Made by a program: the position numbers and the translations under genes
Shown: in pieces, positions 57,001 through 62,955 of the stretch
Layout: every line of letters starts with the position of its first letter
How positions within the stretch are numbered: position 1 is the first letter of the stretch
Assembly: GCA_016786495.1 (NCBI GenBank)
Contig: JAEUUJ010000050.1
Coordinates: forward strand, 94,937 to 158,936
DNA length: 64,000 nt
Direction: 5' to 3'
Origin: Cyclobacteriaceae bacterium
GTDB lineage: Bacteria; Bacteroidota; Bacteroidia; Cytophagales; Cyclobacteriaceae
The notes under the pieces: generated by a model
Told to the model about the DNA's origin: nothing
The model's input: only the letters and a program-made list of their open reading frames with translations
Databases searched by the model: none

Positions 57001-59396
57001 TGTTATCAAGTCTGCTTAATCCGACTGCGATTTGCGGCAATACAACGTTTGCTTATACACCCACAACATCTGTTTCTGGGACCACATTTGCCTGGACAAG
57101 ACCAGCGGTTATTGGTATTGGCGAAGCTAGCGGAAGTGGTACAGGCCCTGTGAATGAACAACTCACTAACACAACGCCTAATCCGGTATCGGTAATCTAT
57201 AACTACACGTTGACAGCAAACGGTTGTAGTAATCCTCAAACGGTTACTGTTTTAGTAAATCCGATACCACAACTCAGCTCATCCCTGACTGCCCAGCCAA
57301 TTTGTAGCGGATCGCCAGTGATGTATACTTTCGGCAGCGCAACGCCGGGTGCTACGTATGCCTGGAGCAGGGCATCTGTTGCGGGAATAAGTGAAGCAGC
57401 CAGCAACGGTACAACCTCTATCAACGAACAATTAACCAATTCAACAGCGGCAGCAATTACGGTCTCATACGTGGTGATCAGCAGTGCCAACGGTTGTAAC
57501 AATGGTCCGGCAGGCGAGGTTGTGTCTGTTGTTGTTAACCCAACGCCTCAATTGAGCAGTGCGCTGAATCCCGCTCCCATTTGTAGCGCGACCACGTTTA
57601 ACTATACACCGTCTGCGTTACCGCCGGGTACTACCTATTCCTGGATTCGTCCGAATACCCCTGGAATAAAGGAAGGGTTATCAAGCAGTTCAGGGCCCAT
57701 CAGCGAGGTTCTTACTAACCAGACGACTCACACGTTGGATGTTACCTACAATTTTGTGTTGTTGGCAAACGGATGTTCCAAGAATCAATCGATTATCGTA
57801 ACGGTAAACCCTAATCCGGTTCTCAATTCAGCGCTGACACAAGCAATATGCTCCGGAGACCTTCTCCAAAGTTCATTAACGAGTGAGACAACGGGTTCTT
57901 CGTTTAATTGGTCAAGGAGCATTGTAGCAGGCATTTCACAAGCTGCAAACAGCGGAGCAGGCTCGCAGATAGCCGAAGTGTTGACAAATTCAACACCTCA
58001 ATCTGTGAATGTTCCGTACATCGTGACCACCTCGGTAAACGGGTGCTCGAACGCGGGTGAGTTGCTCGTGGTAACGGTTAAACCACGGCCTACAGTTTCA
58101 TCCGTCCTTTCAGATGTTATTTGTAGTGGAGGAACCTTCAACTACACACCAACAAGTCTAACCGGGAATACCACATTTGCATGGAGTCGTGGAGCAAAAT
58201 CCGGTATTACCCCGTTGACCTCAAGTGGCCAGGGCGATATTTCAGAGACACTCACTAACGCTACCGGCAGCGCGATACTCGTAAACTACAGCATCGTACC
58301 AACCTATAGCGGATGTGAAGGGACAACTGCTTCGTTTGATCTGAGGGTAGGGGCGATTCCAAAAGTGACAATCACAGCTCCGCCTACGGTGTGTCCGGAT
58401 CAAAAAGGCGACTTAACTCAGCCATCGATAACCGCTGGTTCTGACCCTGGTCTTCAATTCTCATACTTTAGGGATTTCAATTTGAGTACACCCGTCCCTG
58501 ATCCAACTGCCGTTACGGATGAGGGTACGTATTACATCGTTGGCACGAATAGCGATGGTTGCGTAAAATCTGAAGCTGTTACCGTAACGTTTAAAGTTGT
58601 TGGCGAGCTTACATCAAGCCGCTTATTACCGGAAACCTGCAGCCCAGCGACACTCGATTACACGCTGACTGCATCAGTTCCCGGCTCAACCTTTTCTTGG
58701 ACAAGACTTGAAAACAATCTAATTCTGGAAAGTCCAACCACCGGGTCCGATAATATCCATGAGGAAACGCTGACCAACACCGGCCAGTCAACCGCAGTAG
58801 TAGAGTATAGGGTTGTGATTACCAACGGCCAGTGCAGTAATCTGGGCGATATTGTCAGGTTGCCAATTTTGCCAATCCCGGTTCTGAGCAGTTCACTGGA
58901 TGCCGGAAGCGTATCCAATGGTGATCAATTTATATACGAACCCGAGAGTTTGGTTTCCGGTTCTGACTTTGATTGGTCCCGTGCGTTGGTGCCAGGGATT
59001 CTGGAAGCCGGCAACAGCGGACAGGGAACGATTCGTGAGTTCCTGCATAACACAACAGCATCTCCGATAGAAGTACTGTACAGTATCACTACACGAGCTA
59101 ATGGTTGCGTGGGGCCGGAAGAATTTGTGCGATTGATTGTTGGACCTTATGAAACTGTGAAAATACCGGAAGGTTTTTCGCCGAACGGTGACGGAGTCAA
59201 CGATACATTTGAAATTATAAACACTTCCGGCCTTTCTTCTGAAGTCAAGATTTTCGACCGATGGGGCAAGTTGTTGTACTCGAATGACAATTATCAAAAC
59301 GATTGGGCTGCGGCCACTCTTCCTGACGGAACCTACTACAGCGTAGTGAAGGTTGGGAAGATTCTGAAAAAGCAGGCCCTGACGATTCATCGTTAA
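48012..59396 (+). CDS. Giant T9SS-exported repeat adhesin with gliding-type C-terminal domain
   Basis: This 3794-residue protein has a signal peptide (MAIKRILFLLFLSYVISTSVFAQ). Residues of about 24-70 (RYWVASSSGNWNNSSNWSTS) resemble the entry of beta-helix adhesins. About 80-1450 is a beta-solenoid-like region of about seven 162-residue repeats. About 1640-3470 holds twenty 90-residue PKD/Ig-like units (consensus AICSxxxFxYxPTSxxSGTTxxWSR...GISxSxxSGTGSxNEQLTN...ANGC...VNPTP). Three more diverged units follow. The last 85 residues (GFSPNGDGVNDTFEI, IFDRWGKLLY, DGTYYSVVKV) are the CHU_C/type B T9SS sorting domain. It is likely a surface filament for adhesion or motility. A histidine kinase starts 28 nt after its stop. 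Confidence 0.95.
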   Translation: MAIKRILFLLFLSYVISTSVFAQRYWVASSSGNWNNSSNWSTSSGGSGGASVPGASDVVIFNGASGKNGTCNITTDITVAGLSLIGYTGQINVSSSDVTIAGAATFNTGQITAVGVGSTLTVNTSAATNFAGTIFSIPTTVTTGGLNLNGSTFNNTLTITRTGLVSTSLSQGGNTFNGATSFTNTGAAMQLAVVNPDRYNGNATFSNTGSSFITVGVNSTGNQFNGNIIVNSTAGSGIQFNNASGSSTLASGKTITVGPLGFSTGTLSLKGFTQTGSTPTTLTLTGSAVVSIGGGSVFNGNVSILAPAVLLNGAQYNGTLSIEKTGTIGTAGNGGNTFNGAVTIKNSSALVFATGNGSPDIFNADVSLISAAPGGTINLAFNSTGTQFKGNIIVESTSGAGIVIGAGSSTLAAGKAIQVGPAGFSSGALTLSNFTQLGTTPFNLTLTGTTSLFFQNGCVFGGSVSFISPAIFLNGATFNSTAYFERTGSVYSAGAGGNIFNGLTTIKNSGDQNFALGNATADIFNKDVRLINSGTSSLFVALGGTGHQFNGNISIESSSTGSIQVGPGASVLASGKMIQVGPGGFSTGGFYLYNFTQTGTTPVNLTLPGSAVLVPGTGTVFNGPVSFVVPSIHLNGATYNNSAYIESTESQFSSGSGGDTFNGATIIKNSGTNVLSLGQTTPEIFNGDVTLVSAASNASGVVVGKANGTQFNGDIILESITGSGIQIGGGSSTLASGKTIKVGPAGFSVGTFSVAGLTQLGTVPVNLTLTGTAAITPGTGSVFNAPVSFVAPNVHLNGATYNNSAYIESTVSQFSGGTGGDTFNAATTLKNTGASNFTLGQTSPEIFNGNVTLVSAGSTGAALAVGNKSGTQFNGNIIVESTSGDGVIIGGGSSTLASGKTISAGAAGFSVGVLYLYNFTQLGATPVNLTLTGTTRISVEPGCVFNADVVFTAPAITLYSSTFNGNAYFEKTGASTEYSPGGNSFKGVTTVKNSGAGSFILGLLNGDRFYQNAIFNNAGAGSIFPAYNTGDNIFDGDIEVQSTAGGGIRFCGSSSATAVLNSGKIFVGPGGFTAGSLVLQRFTQLGSQSITLTLTNNANLTVGPTTSFAADVTITSPGVFLNGATFKANTIINKNGSQVTRGTGNNIFDGTLAINNSGMGSIQTNGSNTFNDAVTLTNSSAGNIALELVTGSTYNKTLVLINQLGLIHVAYAGSTVLNDDITVNSTGGSGIYFGFSAGSSSVLTSGKTINIGPSGFTTGELLLARFTQVGNTNQALTLGNNAGLRTGPSTNWNGNVNFSAGRLYLDGTTFFGTAVLSKTGPGSDPSVGSNTFSGDATFNVTSAMLLLANSTGDTFQGNVIFNISNSAKIYPAYNGNSTFSGNITAQNVDGSAVDLNFGSSAIGSTGTTTLNGSSDQAITSNFTPTFSRLILDKTSGVVNLNTPVNISVYATFTSGIVNSSSVNYVNFANGSIANGGSDVSFVNGPVRKTGNSTFTFPIGSSSGGSSVFRSVAMSAPSAATEVFIAQYFRLPQTFGGVSTYQSPIVAVSGCEYFSFTRSSGSSSPKLTISWRRSDCASDLFTSDQTKHVVSRWTGSNWISEGNSGTTGNATAGTVTSNAVTGFGNFVIGYTGILSNSLTFTACSGASVGFFPASDVLNATYTWSRNAVAGVAPGATSGTGHISEVLTNSTSSPIIVTYQVVTSSATASSAPETLTVTLNPSPVLTSALTGPPICSASSFVYNPTSSLPGTTFTWNRPVVSGISQSANSGTNSVNEQLSNTTTDPVSVSYNYTLSANGCDVPQAVTVVVKPSPQLNTSLTPPGICSATAFAYTLSSATAGATFTWTRSSVTGIIQTASSGTTSINEPLTNSTAFPITVPYVVVTSANGCNNGPVGQTVSVVVNPTPQLTSALNPAAVCSNNVFAYTPTSLTSGTTYAWSRSSIAGISQSSSSGTGSVSEPLTNTTTNAVSVSYDFTLSANGCTNDQVVTVSINPTPVLTSVVTPAAICSSTTFSYTPASSLSGTTYSWSRAAVTGISQSAGTGTGPINEQITNTTAAPVSVVYSYNLTANGCSAPGSVTVLVNPTPQLNTSLSPAAICSGSSFGYSFSSATAGAAFTWSRATISGINEGPSNGTSSINELLTNSTASPVTVPYLVVTSANGCNNAPAGQTVSVVVNPTPQLSSSLNASPTCSNNTFTYAPTSLTSGTTYSWSRASVLGISQTGSAGTGSVSEQLTNTTTSPVSVAYNFTLGANGCSNVQNVTTIVNPTPILSSVISPAAICSTTTFTYSPTSAVSGTAFSWNRSAITGINESAGSGTGSVSEQLTNTTTSPVSVIYNYTLTANSCSNPQSVTVVVNPIPQLNTSLTPPAICSTASFVYSLSSATAGSTFAWSRPSVTGISESASNGISSINEQLTNSTAGAVTVPYVVITSANGCNNGPSGQTVSVVVNPTPQLSSTSTPSPVCSNSSFTYAPASLTSGTTFSWVRPAVSGVSQSAGTGIGSINEQLNNTTSDPVLVVYNFTLSANSCSAPESVTVVVNPTPQLSSSLTPAAICSSASFAYNFSSSTIGASYSWMRASVTGINEAAAAGSGSINEQLTNSTPAPVTARYTVITAANGCSNGPSGQTVSVVVNPTPQLSGGLNAGAICSTNTFGYTPTSATSGTSFSWSRASLTGISQPSSNGPGAISESLTNTTNTPIVVSYDFALLANGCTNDQIVTVTVNPTPVLTSLTSAAAICSSTTFAYSPASSLSGTTYSWSRPSVAGISESAASGTGSVNEQLSNVTPEPVSVTYNYNMSANGCGASQSVTVVVNPTPQISTSLTPPAICSGSIFGYTFSSETTGASYSWSRGSLPGINEGPSNGTASVGELLTNATSNPITVPYTVITSANGCNNGPLGQTVSVTVNPTPQLISALTTAAICSNNTFTYTPSSATSGTTYFWSRASVTGISQSASSGTGSVGEQLTNTTSSAVNVTYSFTLGANGCTNQQNVTTTVNPTPVLSSLLNPTAICGNTTFAYTPTTSVSGTTFAWTRPAVIGIGEASGSGTGPVNEQLTNTTPNPVSVIYNYTLTANGCSNPQTVTVLVNPIPQLSSSLTAQPICSGSPVMYTFGSATPGATYAWSRASVAGISEAASNGTTSINEQLTNSTAAAITVSYVVISSANGCNNGPAGEVVSVVVNPTPQLSSALNPAPICSATTFNYTPSALPPGTTYSWIRPNTPGIKEGLSSSSGPISEVLTNQTTHTLDVTYNFVLLANGCSKNQSIIVTVNPNPVLNSALTQAICSGDLLQSSLTSETTGSSFNWSRSIVAGISQAANSGAGSQIAEVLTNSTPQSVNVPYIVTTSVNGCSNAGELLVVTVKPRPTVSSVLSDVICSGGTFNYTPTSLTGNTTFAWSRGAKSGITPLTSSGQGDISETLTNATGSAILVNYSIVPTYSGCEGTTASFDLRVGAIPKVTITAPPTVCPDQKGDLTQPSITAGSDPGLQFSYFRDFNLSTPVPDPTAVTDEGTYYIVGTNSDGCVKSEAVTVTFKVVGELTSSRLLPETCSPATLDYTLTASVPGSTFSWTRLENNLILESPTTGSDNIHEETLTNTGQSTAVVEYRVVITNGQCSNLGDIVRLPILPIPVLSSSLDAGSVSNGDQFIYEPESLVSGSDFDWSRALVPGILEAGNSGQGTIREFLHNTTASPIEVLYSITTRANGCVGPEEFVRLIVGPYETVKIPEGFSPNGDGVNDTFEIINTSGLSSEVKIFDRWGKLLYSNDNYQNDWAAATLPDGTYYSVVKVGKILKKQALTIHR
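48760..52250 (+). repeat. About seven in-gene repeats of about 485 bp (162 residues)
   Basis: The marker phrase (S)GK-x-I-x-V-GP-x-GF(S/T) recurs with starts near 48768, 49254, 49737, 50221, 50707, 51196 and 51749. The first five intervals are 483-489 bp and the last is about 550 bp. Within each unit the order is the marker, FTQ(L/T)G, NLTLTG, VFNG, LNGATYN, GGxTFNGAT, IFNGDVTL and GTQFNGNI(I/V)ESTSG. Copies 1, 6 and 7 are more diverged than 2-5, as expected for arrays that expand from the middle. Confidence 0.85.
53446..57830 (+). repeat. In-gene 273-residue super-repeat of three domain types (A-B-C)
   Basis: The 90-residue units are not equal but cycle through three types. Type A ends ANGCNNGPxGQTVSVVVNPTPQL, with one extra stretch. 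Type B has CSNxxFxYxPTSLTSGTT and ends NPTPVL. Type C ends SxPQSVTVVVNPTPQLNTSL. Type A units start near 53446, 54264, 55083, 55632, 56451 and 57267. Spacings are 818, 819, 549, 819 and 816 bp. The 549-bp step has only two units, and its second unit starts like B and ends like C, so one unit was probably deleted by recombination. Confidence 0.8.
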
Positions 59397-59424
59397 GAAA
59401 TAATCACGTTCAATTGTCGCATCC

Positions 59425-61644
59425 ATGGTACATAAACTGCCGCTAAAAATTCTGATTGCAGCTTGCATTTTGCTGGTGGCTATGGCGACATGCAACCGTA
59501 GCGATTCAGAAGATCAAAAGGGACACGGAAAAAAAACTTCGCTGGAGATTTCGCTGGACTCAGCTGAGATCATGTTCCTTTCTCCAAAGGCTGAGAAAAT
59601 TGTAAGCCGTATTCGTGATAACGTTCTTTTCGAAAAAGACCTCCGAGTAAGAGCAAGAGCCTTGCGAATTTTTTCCATGGTGCTTTTGTCTAAGGTCGAT
59701 AATAGCGCAAAAGATCTGGACTCTGCTGCATTGTATGCAATAAAGTCTCGAGAATTGGCCTTAGCCAATAACGATTCAGTTGAGTGGGCTTTAAGCACAG
59801 TTCAGTTGGAAAGGCATTACACCCTGAGTCGACAGCGTTTTGGGAATGACAGGAGAATTGGCGTTAGTGCAGAGCTCGAGGCAGCCTTGCAACAGCTTGA
59901 AAAACATGAGGTAAATGACGGTCTAAGCCTTGCGTATCGGACTTTGGCAATTAAACTGGACCTTGACAGTGCTGCGCCCTTAAAAGTATTGAGATATGAA
60001 CTTCTGTCGTTGCAATTTAATGACTCAATGAAATATCCTGTTTTAAGAGCAAGAATATGTAATGATATCGCGGTTACATATGTTGCCTATTTCAGACAGC
60101 CTAAATTGGCAGAGAGATTTTTTTTGCGGGCTATTGAAATTTTAAAGAATTCAGATGACTACGATACGTATTCAATCGCTCTCAACAACTTAGCAGTAAA
60201 TAATACAGCTGGTGATCAGCGCTCGCTTTACTATAGTCGACTCGCTGCCCGGGTAGCCGCAAAGGGAAACCTGCCCCAAAGGGTATCAAGCGCTTACTTC
60301 ATGATGGCGTTAAAATTTCAGTCCATGGGGCTTTACGATTCTGCACTTTTCTATCAACATAAGAGTTCTGAAACATTGCCCAAGGATATGATACGGTACG
60401 ATTATGAGATCACGTATCGTGATGCGGCTATGGCCAAGAGCTACCTGGGTATTGGTAAAGTTGATAAGGCTGCACGCCTTACCGACCTGTATGCTAAAAT
60501 AATTGGAGAGGAAAATGCACCCGGTGGAGCCGACTTGAATTCGGAACTGGCAACACTGGCGGGTCTGTATCAGGCGCTGGGTGATTACGAGAAGTTAGCC
60601 CGAACGCAAACCAGGCTTTTAGCATTGCGTGATTCGATTTTCTCGAAAGACCGGCTGATCGCGGTTGGTCGGGTCGAGGGCCAATATGATTTGGAGCTAA
60701 AAAATAAAGAGTTGAAGGTTTTGCAGATGTCGAATGAACTGAATGCAGCACAAGCTGACCGGGAAATGTGGGTTCGTTTTTTATTGATCACAACAGCGAT
60801 CATTACCACGTTTGGACTGCTGATCGTTGTAAAGCTGCTTACACAGCAAAGCCGTTTAAATGATTCGTTGGCCAAGCAAAATGCAACGATTGAGCGGCAG
60901 AAGCTCGAACTCGAGAATAGCATTCAGGATCTCCACCGGGCACAGGCGCACGTTTTAAATTCCGAAAAGATGGCGATGCTGGGGCAGTTCACCGCAGGGG
61001 TTGCTCATGAGCTAAACAATCCATTGAATTTTATTTCAGGTGGTGTTTCTGTGCTGGAAGAAGCTGCTGGAAGCGCGTCAACGGAAGAAGTTCAGATATT
61101 AAAAAACATACGAAATGGTGTTGATCGTGCGATAGCGATCGTGAACAGCCTGAGGGTTTTTTCTAACCCCCGATCCGAGATAGGTTCCGATTCGCAGTCT
61201 GATCTAACGGAGTGTATCAACGCTTCTTTGTTGGTACTGCAGTCAAAGATTAAACGTGAAGGAGTTAAGGTGGTGACTGACTTTACTGAATGCATCGTTA
61301 CAGGTCACTCGGGTCAGTTGTGTCAGGTGTTTATCAATCTGATCGACAATGCTATCCACGCGGTGAGGGATTTGCCGAAAGGAAGAAAGACAATTGAAAT
61401 CAGGTCGAGAACGAATCGGTCAAATGCATTCGTGGAATTCCACGACTCGGGGGTAGGAATTCCGGATTCAATCCAGGCGAATCTTTTCCAGGCGTTTTTC
61501 ACAACAAAACCTGCCGGGCAGGGAATAGGACTTGGTTTATTCATTTGTGACACAATTTTGCGGGGGATTGGAGGGACAATTACGGTAAGCAGTCAGGTTG
61601 ATCAGGGTTCAACTTTTACAGTCCAGTTTATATGCCCAAAATGA
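59425..61644 (+). CDS. Lipoprotein TPR-containing sensor histidine kinase (paralogue)
   Basis: This 739-residue protein begins MVHKLPLKILIAACILLVAMATC, a lipoprotein signal with Cys at about 23. TPR-like helices lie at about 80-420, a membrane helix at about 450-470 (FLLITTAIITTFGLLIVVKL), a coiled coil (RQKLELENSIQDLHRAQAHV), then the DHp domain with His528 (GQFTAGVAHELNNPLNF) and the ATPase domain (VFINLIDNAIHAV; FHDSGVGIPDSI; GIGLGLFICDTI). It shares sequence and layout over its whole length with the kinase at 43570, including the phrases DLHRAQAH and NNGVDR. It is 28 nt after the adhesin stop and may be co-transcribed with it. Confidence 0.93.
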   Translation: MVHKLPLKILIAACILLVAMATCNRSDSEDQKGHGKKTSLEISLDSAEIMFLSPKAEKIVSRIRDNVLFEKDLRVRARALRIFSMVLLSKVDNSAKDLDSAALYAIKSRELALANNDSVEWALSTVQLERHYTLSRQRFGNDRRIGVSAELEAALQQLEKHEVNDGLSLAYRTLAIKLDLDSAAPLKVLRYELLSLQFNDSMKYPVLRARICNDIAVTYVAYFRQPKLAERFFLRAIEILKNSDDYDTYSIALNNLAVNNTAGDQRSLYYSRLAARVAAKGNLPQRVSSAYFMMALKFQSMGLYDSALFYQHKSSETLPKDMIRYDYEITYRDAAMAKSYLGIGKVDKAARLTDLYAKIIGEENAPGGADLNSELATLAGLYQALGDYEKLARTQTRLLALRDSIFSKDRLIAVGRVEGQYDLELKNKELKVLQMSNELNAAQADREMWVRFLLITTAIITTFGLLIVVKLLTQQSRLNDSLAKQNATIERQKLELENSIQDLHRAQAHVLNSEKMAMLGQFTAGVAHELNNPLNFISGGVSVLEEAAGSASTEEVQILKNIRNGVDRAIAIVNSLRVFSNPRSEIGSDSQSDLTECINASLLVLQSKIKREGVKVVTDFTECIVTGHSGQLCQVFINLIDNAIHAVRDLPKGRKTIEIRSRTNRSNAFVEFHDSGVGIPDSIQANLFQAFFTTKPAGQGIGLGLFICDTILRGIGGTITVSSQVDQGSTFTVQFICPK

Positions 61645-61854
61645 CAGGTTTTCTTACTAACTTGTACACTGCTATTAGACTGTACAACTCCACTCAAAAT
61701 CCCCGAGGAAGGTATAGTCAAACTCATTACGTACATACGCAAGTAGTTACCGGTAGAGTTTTAACATTAAGAGTATGAAATCTCGAGAATATTGGCTCCG
61801 TTCCCGAACGTGAGTTAAAAGCAACCCCGCCAAAAATATAGCCCCCAACAACCA
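61645..61854. other. Intergenic region before the receiver-kinase gene
   Basis: A 210-base gap with no gene. No clear terminator or consensus promoter is seen, although the region must hold one for the next two genes. Confidence 0.4.
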
Positions 61855-62955
61855 ATGGAAAATCGATTTAAATTACTGTATGTCGATGACGAGGTCGACA
61901 ATTTATCGGTCTTTAAGGCCGCCTTTAGTAAAGAGTTTGATGTCGTAACAATGGAGTCGCCTCTCGAGGCGAAAGAACTTTGTGATAAAGTCAAATTCGA
62001 AATCATCGTTGTAGATCAACGCATGCCTGAATTGACAGGTATTGAATTTCTGAATCAAATTAGAGATTCTCAAAAAGAATCTGTTAAGATTTTGTTGACC
62101 GGCTATTCCGAGTATCAGGTCGCTATTGACGCGATAAATAAGTGTAAAGTTTTTTACTATTGCACAAAGCCCTGGAAGAAGAATGATCTTAAAATTGTTC
62201 TCCTTAAGGCAATGGATTTTTTTGAACTCAACCGGAATAATCAATATCTGGTTGAAAAGCTTACGGTTACGCTCAAGGAACTGGAAGTATTTCTTTACCG
62301 GGCATCGCACGATCTTCGCTCTCCCATCACGACACAGATTGGTCTGTTGAAACTATTGCAGGAGGAAGTGGTCGGGAACGCGCGTAATTACCTTGACAAG
62401 ATTGAAGAAACGATCTTCAAGCTGGAGCAAACTGCAGAGAAAATCTCTGAGTTAAGTCGCATGGGTTACGACTTCCTTAGTGGTAATCTCTCCGTGAATG
62501 TTTCAGATATTGTGAAAGATGTGCTTACGGAATACGATGATCAACTAAGAAGTCAGCGTATAGAAGTTGCTCTAAACGATCAGACCAAGCTTGAATTTTT
62601 AGTGCAACGCGAGCCGATGATGACCGTGCTTCGTCAGATCATCGACAATGCCGTACAATTTGTTCGTCCACAAGAGCTCAATAAACGAATTGAAATTGAT
62701 CTTACTCCCAATTCAGAGAACACGCAAATAAACATTAGAATTTCAGACAATGGTTCCGGTATTGAACAACGGCACATGGATCGGATTTTTGATCCTTTCT
62801 TTCGGGGCACAGCACTGTCAAAGGGAAATGGGTTAGGTTTGTACATTGTTAAGAAGGTTTGTGATCTGCTCAAGTGGGACATTTCGTTTTACAGTAACGG
62901 CGAAGACCGTACGGTAGTCAATATCCTGGCGACAAATTCAACTGTTTTGTTATGA
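61855..62955 (+). CDS. Receiver-histidine kinase (N-terminal REC domain)
   Basis: This 366-residue cytosolic protein has a receiver domain at 1-120 with phospho-acceptor D54 (IIVVDQRMPELTG), T82/G83 (ILLTGYSEYQ) and K102-P (YCTKPWKKND). A short coiled coil leads to a DHp domain with His152 (YRASHDLRSPITTQIGLLKLL) and an ATPase domain (RQIIDNAVQFV; ISDNGSGIEQRHMDRIF; GNGLGLYIVKKV). There is no membrane segment. The receiver would control the kinase in response to another kinase. The 3' end overlaps the start of the next gene (ATGA), so the two are translationally coupled. Confidence 0.94.
   Translation: MENRFKLLYVDDEVDNLSVFKAAFSKEFDVVTMESPLEAKELCDKVKFEIIVVDQRMPELTGIEFLNQIRDSQKESVKILLTGYSEYQVAIDAINKCKVFYYCTKPWKKNDLKIVLLKAMDFFELNRNNQYLVEKLTVTLKELEVFLYRASHDLRSPITTQIGLLKLLQEEVVGNARNYLDKIEETIFKLEQTAEKISELSRMGYDFLSGNLSVNVSDIVKDVLTEYDDQLRSQRIEVALNDQTKLEFLVQREPMMTVLRQIIDNAVQFVRPQELNKRIEIDLTPNSENTQINIRISDNGSGIEQRHMDRIFDPFFRGTALSKGNGLGLYIVKKVCDLLKWDISFYSNGEDRTVVNILATNSTVLL

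Noticed and set aside
48760-57830. Regular repeats considered as CRISPR
   Set aside because: The repeats are in-frame protein repeats of 270-819 bp with no short direct repeats and unique spacers, and no cas genes are present.
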